Positions 9,367 to 18,523 of a stretch of DNA of 27,794 nucleotides are shown piece after piece. The first letter of the stretch is position 1, and the number at the start of each line of letters is the position of its first letter. Made by a program: the position numbers and the translations under genes. Under the pieces are notes generated by a model. That model saw only the letters and a list, made by a program, of their open reading frames with translations. It was not told the origin of the DNA and ran no database searches. Source of the stretch: Phaeoceros laevis (Eukaryota > Anthocerotophyta > Anthocerotopsida > Notothyladales); the NCBI GenBank assembly GCA_049999765.1, contig JBNGIQ010007055.1, positions 1 through 27,794 on the forward strand. Reading direction: 5' to 3'.

Positions 9367-11024
9367 CTTAGTGGATGTTGCAAGCTGCAACGCCTGCTGC
9401 CCCTGGAGGAGCCCTCGGGGAATTGAAGCGGAAGAAGAGCCTTGGCCGTGAAGGCCCGAGCACACGAACGACTGCCAATGCCAAGTAGCTTGCGAATTAT
9501 GAGAGGAAGGAGGCCACTTGGCACTTTAGTAAGGAAGCTGGCTTGTAGCGCAAGCCAAATGTACTTGTCGACCAAGTCAGACTTGGCAAGTGCCAAAAAA
9601 AAGTTGACTTGCTCAAACCGAAGTCTCTAACTAGTCTATTTCGTGTCTCAAGTGGCAACTTGGTTTGGCAAGTTTCTTATGAAACCTGAACAGTAAATTT
9701 CTTCTATTGTGTCCTCAAGTAAAGGACCTGGTTTCAGGAACATCCATCTAGACTCACTGTCAAAAGCGGATATGAGGGAGACGCATCCTTGGCCACCCAT
9801 GGTCTGTATGAATTCCTCACATGGGATCTGGAGGAAGCAATGCACTTCTGTACTTTGCTGGAGGCATGTGCTAATTGGTTGGTACCTGATCACAATTCAA
9901 ATCCTATCAGCTGAGGCTCAAGTCGATCGGAAGATCAGGTAACTACCTTATTGTGGAATATAGTGATATGGCTGATGGCTGCGTTGACAACAGATATCAG
10001 CATATCCTCTTGCTCACTCCTTTCAAAGCTATCCAGTACCTCAAAATTAAGAAATACATAAGTCTTGGATGCAAGTCTTACATGCAAGTCTTGGATGGCC
10101 GCATTGTCAACGACACCCCGTCGTTCCCCCAGCCACATGTGCATTCAAGCAGTGGAACCACTTAGATGATTCAATTGATAGGATTAAATTCCTGAGCTTT
10201 GCTTGCCCATTGAGGACAACACTTTGACAGGTCCCTGCCAGTGATCTAGGATGGTGTCATATAGTCCAAATCGTATGGAAGATGCTAACGATGCAGCATC
10301 AGCATCTGTAGCGCAAATTGGGTGGCATCTGGAGGCCATCCCTGGAGCATAGTCCTCAAAGCGTTCTTCTCTGCCCTAATTATCTGTATGGGCATATAAG
10401 TGACCAGGGTGTCTGCCGATGTAGCGACATCGAGTCCTTATTGACAGATCTTTGCCAAGGTTCTTCCATTTTGATCTTCAGCATGAGGTTTTTCACAAAG
10501 TCTTCGTACTCCCTTTTCCCATTAATATTTGCACCATCCATGCTCTCACCCCCTAAAACCACAATGAGCTTCAGATCTAGAACTAGCTCTTGCTGCAGGC
10601 ATGCAGTGGAGGACTGGTGGAAAATTTTGTTGAACACTTCATACACGAAGCAAACTTGTGCTGAAGGGGGTTATAGTGGACAAGAGACCTGTAGCCGGGC
10701 AAGCCCTGGCAACCTGAGTTAATTGACAGGCTTGACTTGCAGAAGGCCTCATCGCCAGCACTTTGGATTGCACCCAGGCTCTGTTTGGTATGGACCGATC
10801 CAAGAGCATGAGGTTTCTGATCCAAAAGAAACTTGTAAGAAGAGTGTCAATATCAGTGCATTCAAACAATGCGAACATAGGTGGATTTTAGCAGCATTTT
10901 CGATAGACTAGAAACCGAGACAAGCTTTGGGTTACTGGATGCAGCTTGCGCTTGAAGCGGCTTTGTCAGATATCCACGTCATCGGGCATGTCACAAGTGC
11001 GCCAAATGCTCTATTCCCACACTT
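9367..11024. other. Divergent spacer between eEF2 and second PPR gene
   Basis: This is the head-to-head spacer between eEF2 (minus) and the second PPR gene (plus). It must contain both promoters. Most of its middle is the GTPase-like relic at 9640-10760. I could not assign a TATA box or start site with confidence. Confidence 0.4.
9640..10760 (-). pseudogene. Broken VLIG-like large GTPase relic
   Basis: Several minus-strand coding-like pieces line up in order but in different frames. About 10620-10420: LVLDLKLIVVLGGESMDGAN then INGKREYEDFVKNLMLKIK. About 10410-10330: a piece with VTYMPIQIIRAEKNALR. About 10310-10150: FGLYDTILDHWQGPVKVLSS followed by MGKQSSG, a P-loop-like sequence whose GKS is replaced by Gly-Ile-stop. 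About 10145-10060: VAGG and DGVSLTMRPSK. About 10070-9960: KTYVFLNFEVLDSFERSEQ then EDMLISVVNAAISHITIF. A final piece carries TMGGQGCVSLISAFDSESRW, perhaps after an intron. The P-loop, LNHL and FE(G)LxSFERxEQEDMLxSVxNAA order recalls the very-large inducible GTPase G domain found in early land plants; this is recognition from memory, not a search. In-frame stops and shifts make it non-functional. Confidence 0.5.
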
Positions 11025-11234
11025 GTGAACGCTGTTCCTGCTCCCCTACATCCAAGTCGACTTTCTTTGGGGTTCGGACTGGAGCGTTCCGATAATTTCC
11101 AGTCCATAGAACAAGGGTCGACTGTAGCCTTTCATCCTTTTACGCGCCTAGCAGGTGTGGGAGGAGCCGAACATACAGGAGGGGAAGTTATGCCTCCAGC
11201 AGAGCTGCAGGAGGTTCTATGGCAACAGTATTTT
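11025..11234 (+). other. Probable true 5' coding part of second PPR gene, one frame off
   Basis: An open frame from ATG at 11025 encodes a Ser/Arg-containing N-terminus (MNAVPAPLHPSRLSLGFGLE) and reaches EVLWQQYF, the first half of a PDF motif. The second half (GPTQWWGKR...TDFKHKKSKAALW) continues in the next frame from about 11234. One additional T in the TTTT run at 11231-11234 would join them. The N-terminal part therefore belongs to the gene at 11219-14410, either as a real frame break or as a sequencing/assembly error in the homopolymer. Confidence 0.6.
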
Positions 11235-14200
11235 CGGGTCCAACACAATGGTGGGGCAAGAGACAGGCTCATAGACACACTGATTTCAAGCACAAGAAGT
11301 CCAAGGCCGCCCTTTGGCCAGACAAGCGGCACAAGCCTGGCTGGGTGGCACCCCAGTTAGCCTTATTGGAAGCAGGAAGGAATTTGTGGGCAGTTCAACG
11401 ACAAGGACTGCGTCAGGACTACTTGGATGGTGGAATGTGTAGGAAAGTGTTTGAGAATGGTCGGAATACTGACTCTGTTGACGCGTTGAACCTTCTAGTG
11501 CAGCAAGGGTGCAGGAAGATACCCAACAATCTCTTCTACCGTGTTCTGAAGGTGTGCATTGCGCGCAAGGACCTGGGTCTCGGCAGACGCATTCATACTC
11601 TCACTATAAAAAATGGGCTTGACGGAGACTCGTTCTTGGCCACGCACCTTATCGGTCTTTATGCTTCGCATGGGAGGTTGGACGAAGCAATGCGGGTGTT
11701 CACCAAGGTCTCTACACCAGACGCGTATAACTGGGCTGCCATCATCTTGGCGTATGCTAGGCATGGAGAGGCTGCACAGGCCATACGACTGTATGGACAG
11801 ATGCTTGAGTCCACCGTTAAGCCTGACAACCGTACCTATACAGCTGTTCTCAAAGCGTGTAGTATTGCGGGAGATTTAGGTGTAGGCAAGGCGGTCCACG
11901 CTCAGATCATTGCGAGGCTTGAGGGGTTCCAGTCTGATGTGTTTGTGGCAACCTCGCTGGTGGATATGTATGGAAAATGTGGAATGGTTGTGGATGCACG
12001 CAAAGTGTTTGATGGCTTGTCCGACAGAAATGTGGTTTCGTGGAATGTAATGCTGGCAGCATATGCTCAGCATGGTCAAGCACAAGAAACCTTGGAATTG
12101 TATAGACTAATGCAGGAGGAAGGCGTAACTCCAAGTAGCAGGACCATGGTTAGTGTGCTACAGGGATGCAGCATGCTGGCAGAGGACGAGATGCATGTGG
12201 TTGTGAAAGGATTCAGTAAACCCAAGTCTTTGGAAAAGGGGAAGGCACTGCATGCTTACTGTCGGAGGAAGGGTTTTGATTTAGATTCCTTTGTTAGTTG
12301 TGCGCTCATCACCATGTACGGGAAGTGTGGCAGCATATACGATGCAGAGGTAGTATTCAGTGAATTATCCTTGTGGGATGTGGTGGCTTGGACTTCCCTT
12401 GTCACAGCATATGTTGAGCAGGGACAACCGGAGAAGGGCTTGCAGCTGTACATGCGAATGCAACTGGAAGGAGTAGCAGCAGATACCCAGATGTTTGTGA
12501 GTGCACTGAAGGCATGTAGTCTGCTTGCGGTCATGGAAGAACCTGCATTGGTGGATAGCCAGCCTATGAAACTACAGGCTCTGGAGTATGTCAAAGCTAT
12601 TCATGCCGAGGTTTGGAAGAAGTCTCATATATCAGATGCCTTTGTAGGTATCACCCTGCTTAATACCTACGGGAAGTGCTGGAGCATTGTGGATGGCCAG
12701 AACGTGTTTGATGGATTATGTCAGCGTAGTTTAGTAGCATGGACCGCACTCCTGGCTATCTATGTTGAGCAGGGACAAGCGGAGAATGCTTTGCAGCTAT
12801 ATCACAAAATGCAAGAGGAAGGAGTTAGTGCAGACACTTGGACATTTGGTACCCTGCTCCAAGCATGTGGCATGCTTGCAGAGAAGGAAGCAACTGTTGC
12901 TTTGGATGGACAACGCATCAAGTTGACGGTTCTACAGAAGGTGAAGGCGATAGAGGCGGAATCTCGGAGGTTAGGCTGTGGAGCAGATATCAGTATAAGC
13001 ACCAACCTTATCAGCATGTACGGAAAGTGTGGAGGCCTTGCGGATGCCGAGAATCTGTTTCAGAGCTTGTCTCACCGAAGTGTGGTAGTATGGAATGCCT
13101 TGGTCTCAGCTTATCTTGTGCAGGGTCTCGGAGACAAGGCTTTGCAGCTGTACGTGCAAATGCAGGAGGAAGGTGTGAGTCCAGACGATAGAACTTTCGT
13201 GAGCATGCTTCAAGCATGTAGCTTGCTCGCTGGTAAGGAAGAAGGCATGGTGAACAGGGTGTCCACTGAAACGCAGTTGCTCAGAAAAGGCAGGGCGATG
13301 CATTGTGACATCTGTAGGAAGGGCTTCCAATCAGATGTGTTTGTTGGCAGCTCTCTCATCACTATGTATGGCAAGTGCGGGAGCATTCAAGATGCACAGC
13401 GTGTGTTTGATGAGCTGCCTACACGAGATCTGGGTACCTGGAATGCCATGCTTGCAGCGTATGTTGTACATGATCAAGGGGACAAAGCTTTGCAACTATA
13501 CAAGCAGATGCGAAGGGAGGGAATGCTACCAAATGAGATCACACTTGTATGTGTCTTGCAAGCTTGCGGTAGTACAGGAAGCTTGGACGTTTGCAGGCAG
13601 ATCCATCACTCTCTTGTACCTACTGGCAGTATTCTCAGCAATGTTGTGGCAAGCACGCTGATGCATGCATATGGGCGATGTTCAAGCATGGTGGATGCCC
13701 AGGCTGTGTTTGAGGCTTTGCCGGAACCGAATGTGGTTTCCTGGACTGCACTACTTGCTGGTTATGCCCGAGAAGGAGATGATGCATCAACCTTTCAGTG
13801 TTACGAGGACATGCTGAGGGCGGGTGTGAAGCCAAACAAAATCACATTTCTTGCACTTGTCTCGGCCTGCAGTCATGCAGGGCTAGTAGACAGAGGCATC
13901 CAGTACTTTGAGTCTATGGTCAAAGACCATGGCATAACTCCAGAGATTGAGCATTATATCAGCATGGTGGACTTGCTTGGACGAGCCGGGTACTTCACAA
14001 GATTAAGCGAGTTGCTGCTGACCATGACAGTGCAACCTTCCCTTGCTGTTTGGCTGTGCGTGTTAGGTGCCTGCCGAATGCATGGGAGAGTAGTACTGGG
14101 CAGACAAGCATTTGATCGTGCTGTTGGACTACAACCGCAACACTCTGCCGCATATGTGCTCATGTGGAACATTTATGCGGATGTGTCAAACTGGGAGTGC

Positions 14201-14410
14201 GCAAACGAGGTGCATGAAATGAGATTGCAAGCGGGTGCATGGAAGAAGCCTGGGCAGTGCTGGATCGAGCATGAAAGGGAATCACACGCTTTTGTGGTGA
14301 GTAACTTGGAGAACCAAGAAAAGGACAAATTGAATGACCTCTTAACAAAAATCAGCTTACATCAAAGTAGAGGAGGAGATCCGTGTGGGTTCGTGGGTTC
14401 GATAGTGTGA
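11219..14410 (+). CDS. PLS-class PPR protein, elongated L motifs, truncated DYW end
   Basis: Intronless 1063-residue open frame for an RNA-binding PPR protein, presumably organellar. The first in-frame ATG (11219) lies inside a PDF motif (WWGKR, TDFKHKKSKAALW, KPGW), so this start lacks a targeting peptide; see the frame at 11025-11234. PPR motifs run from about residue 100 to 930 (for example LVDMYGKCGMVVDARKVFDG, VVSWNVMLAAYAQHGQAQET). Four L motifs carry an extra 12-18 residue insertion between helices, at about residues 321 (EDEMHVVVKGFSKPKSL), 440, 554 and 672, making these modules about 114-119 residues instead of about 102. E-type motifs and a normal PG box (KKPGQCWIE) follow, then the protein stops about 45 residues later with no HxE or CxxC. 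It therefore cannot deaminate by itself; family knowledge suggests a binding or stabilising factor, or recruitment of a deaminase in trans. Modules are far less alike than in the first PPR gene. Confidence 0.9.
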   Translation: MATVFSGPTQWWGKRQAHRHTDFKHKKSKAALWPDKRHKPGWVAPQLALLEAGRNLWAVQRQGLRQDYLDGGMCRKVFENGRNTDSVDALNLLVQQGCRKIPNNLFYRVLKVCIARKDLGLGRRIHTLTIKNGLDGDSFLATHLIGLYASHGRLDEAMRVFTKVSTPDAYNWAAIILAYARHGEAAQAIRLYGQMLESTVKPDNRTYTAVLKACSIAGDLGVGKAVHAQIIARLEGFQSDVFVATSLVDMYGKCGMVVDARKVFDGLSDRNVVSWNVMLAAYAQHGQAQETLELYRLMQEEGVTPSSRTMVSVLQGCSMLAEDEMHVVVKGFSKPKSLEKGKALHAYCRRKGFDLDSFVSCALITMYGKCGSIYDAEVVFSELSLWDVVAWTSLVTAYVEQGQPEKGLQLYMRMQLEGVAADTQMFVSALKACSLLAVMEEPALVDSQPMKLQALEYVKAIHAEVWKKSHISDAFVGITLLNTYGKCWSIVDGQNVFDGLCQRSLVAWTALLAIYVEQGQAENALQLYHKMQEEGVSADTWTFGTLLQACGMLAEKEATVALDGQRIKLTVLQKVKAIEAESRRLGCGADISISTNLISMYGKCGGLADAENLFQSLSHRSVVVWNALVSAYLVQGLGDKALQLYVQMQEEGVSPDDRTFVSMLQACSLLAGKEEGMVNRVSTETQLLRKGRAMHCDICRKGFQSDVFVGSSLITMYGKCGSIQDAQRVFDELPTRDLGTWNAMLAAYVVHDQGDKALQLYKQMRREGMLPNEITLVCVLQACGSTGSLDVCRQIHHSLVPTGSILSNVVASTLMHAYGRCSSMVDAQAVFEALPEPNVVSWTALLAGYAREGDDASTFQCYEDMLRAGVKPNKITFLALVSACSHAGLVDRGIQYFESMVKDHGITPEIEHYISMVDLLGRAGYFTRLSELLLTMTVQPSLAVWLCVLGACRMHGRVVLGRQAFDRAVGLQPQHSAAYVLMWNIYADVSNWECANEVHEMRLQAGAWKKPGQCWIEHERESHAFVVSNLENQEKDKLNDLLTKISLHQSRGGDPCGFVGSIV

Positions 14411-14689
14411 ACGAGTGCTTCTAACTGTCCTTAGACCAATCGAGTAGGCCGCCCGTGAAACGCGAACGTAACGGACGGAGGTAGTGCCCTTCCAATGAAG
14501 GCAAGGAAGGCCACGCAATTATTAGGGGGTCTCAAAGTTAGAAAAATTTCCACGACGGCCCGCCCGTCCCTCGCGTCGATGGGGTGTGGCCGTCGGAGCA
14601 GTCGGGCCCCGAGATAGGTGCCCTTCAGGAAGGGCCGCGGGCTCCACCCGTCGCCCGTCGCCCGTCTCAAAGCCCGACACCTGGCATCC

Positions 14690-14935
14690 GGGCCTGGAGG
14701 CCAGCGGGCAGGGAGGCAGGGCGCAGCCAGCAGGGAGGCAGGGCGCAGCCAGCGGGGAGGCAGGGCGCAGGCAGTGCGCAGCCAGCAGGGAGGGCGCAGG
14801 CAAGGCGCAGTGTGCAGGCAGCAGGGCCGGCAGCAGGGAGGCAGGGAGGGCGCAGGCAGCAGGGAGCAGGGAGGGCGCAGGCAGCAGGAGCAGGGAGGGC
14901 GCAGGCAGGGCGCATGCGGCAGGGAGGCAGGTCGA
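14690..14935 (+). repeat. GC-rich minisatellite GGGAGGCAGGGCGCAGCCAG
   Basis: Units built from GCAGGGAGGCAGGGCGCAGC recur at roughly 20-24 bases with internal variants. It makes long but meaningless proline/alanine- or arginine/glycine-rich frames on both strands. It is the left subterminal array of the TIR transposon. Confidence 0.8.
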
Positions 14936-15202
14936 AGTGCTTGAGTGGAAGGTTGCACCACCCGTCGTTGTTGGGCAGCGCATCGTTGGGAGGGCAGTTT
15001 GTTGCAGTCACTGTGATGGAAGATGCCCCTGGAAGGCACCATTCTTGGTCCATTGTTGAAAAGGGCAGTGCTTAGAGCAGTTGTGTTGGTCCCGTAGCCT
15101 TGGTTGTACAGGTTGCTGATGACAAGGCTCCGGCACTGACGAAGAGTCTTCGAGCAGTGACCCTACCAGGTCATTTGCCCTGTGCCTGCTGCCATGTCCT
15201 GG

Positions 15203-15255
15203 AGAGATTGGTCATCTCTTCAGGATGGTGTGACCAATCTCTTCAGGATGGTGTT
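15203..15255. repeat. Perfect 12-bp inverted repeat plus overlapping direct repeat
   Basis: AGAGATTGGTCA (15203-15214) and TGACCAATCTCT (15231-15242) can form a stem with a 16-base loop. TCTCTTCAGGATGGTGT also occurs twice in tandem across the same stretch. It lies inside the TIR transposon. Confidence 0.7.
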
Positions 15256-15470
15256 TTTGTTGTCACAAGGTTTTGAGTACGCATGCCTGCAAGTGTTTCA
15301 AATGCCATGAACCGAATACCAAGCGCAACAAAGGAGGACAGGTTTGTGTTTCACAACAGAATCTCTTACAGCCTTTTTCTCTAATAGTATTTTCCTGCCT
15401 TGAAAGATCATGCCACAACATGGTACTCTGGATACCAGCTTCTCCTCTTTCCGGACAGCTTCACAAGTAT

Positions 15471-15528
15471 TAGCTGATCAGGTGGAGAGGAAGATGAGTT
15501 AGCTGATCAGGTGGAGAGGAAGATGAGT
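15471..15528 (+). repeat. Tandem duplication, 29-bp unit
   Basis: Two exact copies of a 29-base unit beginning TAGCTGATCAGGTGGAGAGG occur at 15471-15499 and 15500-15528, inside the TIR transposon. This is a simple recent duplication. Confidence 0.9.
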
Positions 15529-16615
15529 TAACAGAAGATGCTGCTGCTACTATCCCTTCGGTTTACTGCTGCAATTTCCAGCAAACCGTGCCTCACTAGA
15601 TGGGTGCTTGAATCACAAATCGAGGAGGGAGACCCGAGCGATGCAAGGTTTTTGAAGGAGAAGTTGATACTTTGTGCTGCTTGTTGGAGGAAGGACCCTG
15701 GCCTGCCTGGTTTTATTTGCACTCCAGCTGTGTGCAAAACATGCTTGATCAATAGCATGCCTGTTCATCAGCCTGTGATTTCAAGAGATTAGTCAATTTT
15801 TTGTAGCTCTCAGCCAGGTGATACTTGGTTCCTGCATTTAGAAATGCTATCACTACTGGTTTTTACCTATATACAGACATGTTGAGAACTGGTTGAGCAC
15901 CTGTGGTTTGTTTCACACTTGTTTGAACTTCAGCTCACACCTGATCCTGCTGGCTAGCTGCCTCCCGCCCGGCTGGCTGCGATCGGCCTGGCTGCCTCCC
16001 GCGATCCACCTGGCTTGCCTCCCGCGATCCGAGTGAATTTGAATCGGGTTGCAATTCCAGAAATCCGCGGGACGCCTCAATGTTTGCAGTATGTTTGTGC
16101 CCTCCGTGCCCGTGCCCCGTCGGAGGGCCTAACGGGCGCGTCAATCTTACAGCAACCAAAAAAAGACGAACCCGTCGGAACGCCCGTTGCGGCTTCGACG
16201 GGCAACCCTAAAATCCCGCGGGCTTTCGCGACGGGCTAACTTTGAGACCCCCTATTCTTCCAGCACGCACAACAAAACCAAACAGTTAACCCCTCCCTTG
16301 CACAACCATTCCCCTCAACTCCAACCTGGCCGGCTGCATGCTGAATAGTTGTATGTGATCTTTCAGCGGATCCCTGGGCTATGCTTGAGCTGTGACATTA
16401 TCAGTAACTATCTGGAGGCACCAAAGGAGTAGCCCTATCAGACACCACATTGCCCGACACTTGGCATGGCCGTTAAGAGCAGTTTGATAGGCAGGAGAGA
16501 ATGAGAAGGCTCATTGGGCCGGTGGACCAGGGCAGCTGTCACACCTTGAATCGGCTGCACGGAGCTTGAGTTCTGGCGGGCGCTGCTGGTGACACGCGGC
16601 AGCGGCCATACTCGC

Positions 16616-16624
16616 TACAAATAG
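16616..16624 (+). promoter_or_regulatory. TATA-like box of the LEA gene
   Basis: TACAAATAG stands about 190 bases upstream of the LEA start codon, with CCTTC/CTTTC-rich leader sequence downstream. It would fit a leader of roughly 160 bases. This is assigned on position and composition only. Confidence 0.35.
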
Positions 16625-16638
16625 CGCCGGAAGGGACC

Positions 16639-16668
16639 TGCCCTTCAAGCAATTGCCCTTCAAGCAAT
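16639..16668 (+). repeat. 15-bp tandem duplication in probable LEA leader
   Basis: TGCCCTTCAAGCAAT occurs twice, directly adjacent, just downstream of the TATA-like box and so probably in the transcribed leader. Confidence 0.8.
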
Positions 16669-16813
16669 TCGTTCCTTCGCATTTCAGAGTCTTTCAGCTG
16701 TTGCTTTGCATTCTTTCTCCTACTCTCGAGCTCCTAGGCCTCCTGTTGATTCCGCGCTCGCTCGCTTGTTCAATTCGGCACCAGGGCACTTCAGTCTACA
16801 CAGGGCAGTTGCA

Positions 16814-17217
16814 ATGGCGGACCAGTACCAGCAGACCAAGGACACTGCTTCCTACAAGACCGAGGAGGCGAAGCAGGAGGCCAGCGGGTTGGGGCAGACT
16901 GCCAAGGACAAGGCTGGCCAGGTTGGCCAAGCTGGGCAGGAGAAGTGGGATCAGACCAAGCAGGGCGCCTCTGATGCCACCGGCGCTACCCAGCAGAAGG
17001 CCCAAGAGGCCAAGGACAAGACCGGAAACGTCCTCCAGCAGGTTGGAATTCCTTGCCTTGTCCATACAGCTCTACTCTTTGCTGCTTTTGCCAATGTGAG
17101 TCTTGAGTTTCATTTTTTTATTGAACCTAACGCACTGTGTTCACGAACTCCTTCCAGGCTGGTGACAAGGTGAAGGAAGTGATCGGCAACGTGACGGGCA
17201 ACAACGAGAACCACTGA
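16814..17217 (+). CDS. Small LEA (late embryogenesis abundant) protein
   Basis: Two exons, 16814-17041 and 17158-17217, with donor CAG/GTTGGA and acceptor TTCCAG in phase 0; the product is 95 residues. It starts MADQYQQTKDTASYKTEEAK and ends AGDKVKEVIGNVTGNNENH. The protein is very hydrophilic, rich in Lys, Gln, Ala, Gly and Glu/Asp, has no Cys, and repeats an 11-residue-like pattern (AKDKAGQVGQA, AKDKTGNVLQQ), the hallmark of group 3/LEA_4-type or COR/KIN-like proteins. These are disordered cytosolic proteins that form amphipathic helices on drying and protect membranes and enzymes. The unspliced frame would add a hydrophobic tail (PCLVHTALLFAAFANVSLEF) foreign to the family, supporting the intron. 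Stress induction is expected from the family; I saw no clear ABRE. Confidence 0.85.
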
Positions 17218-18523
17218 TCGGTTTCATGAATAGCCTTCTTTGGAAGCAAACTTGCTGTTCCTGATTCCAAGGAGTGATCTTCAATGTACAAATGAGTCCA
17301 TAGCAGGGGTCCTATCTAGACCTCTTGAAAGTTTGTTGCAAGCACATTTGTGGTAACGTCCTACATACGGCTAGTGTAAAAAGCGGCTTGGCAGCTAGCT
17401 AGCCACATTGTGAACTGTACAAGTGCTTTGGGAGTTGTGCATTTGGCACTTCCAATTTATAACAAGCAAATCTGTTCAAAGCAATCTTGACTGGTTAACC
17501 TAAAGACCTTTTGCACTCCAATTCGTCTTTCGTTTTCAGATGGCAAGTGTTCGTTTCCCATGCTTGGGAAGCCTGCCCGACCATGCTTGGGGTTGAATAA
17601 TGTACAATGCTGCACTCCAACAAGTCCCCCTACCTCCCCATCAGTTCACAGGGGAAGTGCACACTCAAAGAGTTCAACACTTCAAAAGTCACATGTGATG
17701 AATTTTCTTTAGGGAGAAAACCAAAGGATATCTATACAAGCCCTGAGATAACCGCATCACGTCATGAGATGAATCAAAAGAATAAATATATAAAGTTTTA
17801 TAAACAACTGGAATGCGGCCCAGGCCCAAATGGTGTCGACACAGCGGCAAGATGTCGACATGAGGCTGTCTAAAACGGGAGGAAGTTGGAGTCTTTGCCT
17901 TGAGGCTGGCGGGGACTGCAGCTCGAAGTGTCGACATTGCGCCCTCCCGGAGGTGCCATGGCGTCGCCTGACATGACTAGGATCTAGGGCAGGCCTGCCT
18001 GACCTGTCTCCTCTTGAAAGCCGGAGCCCTAGCCAGGAGCTCATGCCGGCGGGAGATGGCGGAACGCGGCAGGGCGACATGGCAAGCGCTGCTGCCATTG
18101 ATCATGGCTGACGGAAGTCGGAGAGCGATGCCCTCGGAGAAGTCGTGCGCGCGCGTGCGCCTGGTGAACAGGGAGGCAGGCACTGCGTAGCTAGCTAGGG
18201 GAAACGCACTTCACAAGGAGTTCACCAAGCTTTCACTGCCAATTGATAGGCTCCGATTCTGGAGGACGGTATCAGGACAATCAGGACTGCGCTCTTCATC
18301 CGAGTTCGGTGAGAATTCCAAGACTGCGATGCAAATGTGGCATCGATCCTGCTTCAAATGCCTGGTGCAAGCTTGTGAAATAGCTAGCTAGCTAGGGCGA
18401 ATTCTAGATACAGATACGTTGCATGAAAATTTTTCAGGGAAAACTGTGCAAAGTAGAGCTAATGGAGGGGTTTACAGTGCTCTTGCAGAACACAGTTGTT
18501 CTCAGCGACTGCGGATACCATCC
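17218..18523. other. Spacer between LEA and ZIP genes
   Basis: Contains the LEA 3' flank and ZIP promoter. Visible features are GTCGAC palindromes near 17835, 17850 and 17930 and short GCTA runs (about 17392, 18183, 18382). The minus-strand frame at about 17757-18098 shows no recognisable domain. No gene is supported. Confidence 0.5.

Larger units (their letters stand above)
14524..16253. mobile_element. Non-autonomous TIR transposon carrying coding-like fragments
   Basis: The left end reads AGGGGGTCTCAAAGTTAG (14524-14541) and the right end is its exact reverse complement (16236-16253). Both are flanked by ATT (14521-14523 and 16254-16256), a 3-bp target duplication. Inside each end lie matching subterminal features in mirrored order: repeated CCCGTCG motifs, then GGGAGGCAG/GCAGCCAGC repeats (left array 14690-14935, right version on the opposite strand at about 15945-16035). 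No transposase is visible. The middle (about 14980-15790) contains short protein-like stretches such as FVAVTVMEDAPGRHHSWS, ALVVQVADDKAPALTKSL and VLESQIEEGDPSDARFLKEK, which look like captured gene pieces, as in Pack-type elements. It lies about 110 bases downstream of the second PPR gene. Confidence 0.75.
16254..16813 (+). other. LEA gene 5' flank and leader
   Basis: This is the interval between the TIR transposon and the LEA start codon. It has no separate gene. A plausible TATA-like element (16616-16624) and a duplicated leader segment (16639-16668) lie here; the open frames starting at 16653 and 16706 run through the leader and are not independent genes. Confidence 0.5.

Noticed and set aside
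14390-14410. GGGTTCGATAG considered as a tRNA T-loop
   Set aside because: No cloverleaf arms around it; it is the end of the second PPR coding region. No tRNA gene was recognised in the window.
14431-15042. Proline/alanine/cysteine-rich minus-strand frames, and Arg/Gly-rich plus-strand frames
   Set aside because: They come from translating the GC-rich minisatellite of the TIR transposon in every frame; not a cell-wall protein gene.
16653-17173. Longer LEA frame ending in a hydrophobic tail, and starts upstream at 16653 or 16706
   Set aside because: The tail is intron sequence; splicing 17041/17158 restores an LEA-like C-terminus. Upstream starts fall in the leader before MADQYQQ.
17757-18098. 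113-residue minus-strand frame between LEA and ZIP
   Set aside because: No domain, no plausible signal, and frames on both strands are equally open in this GC-rich patch.
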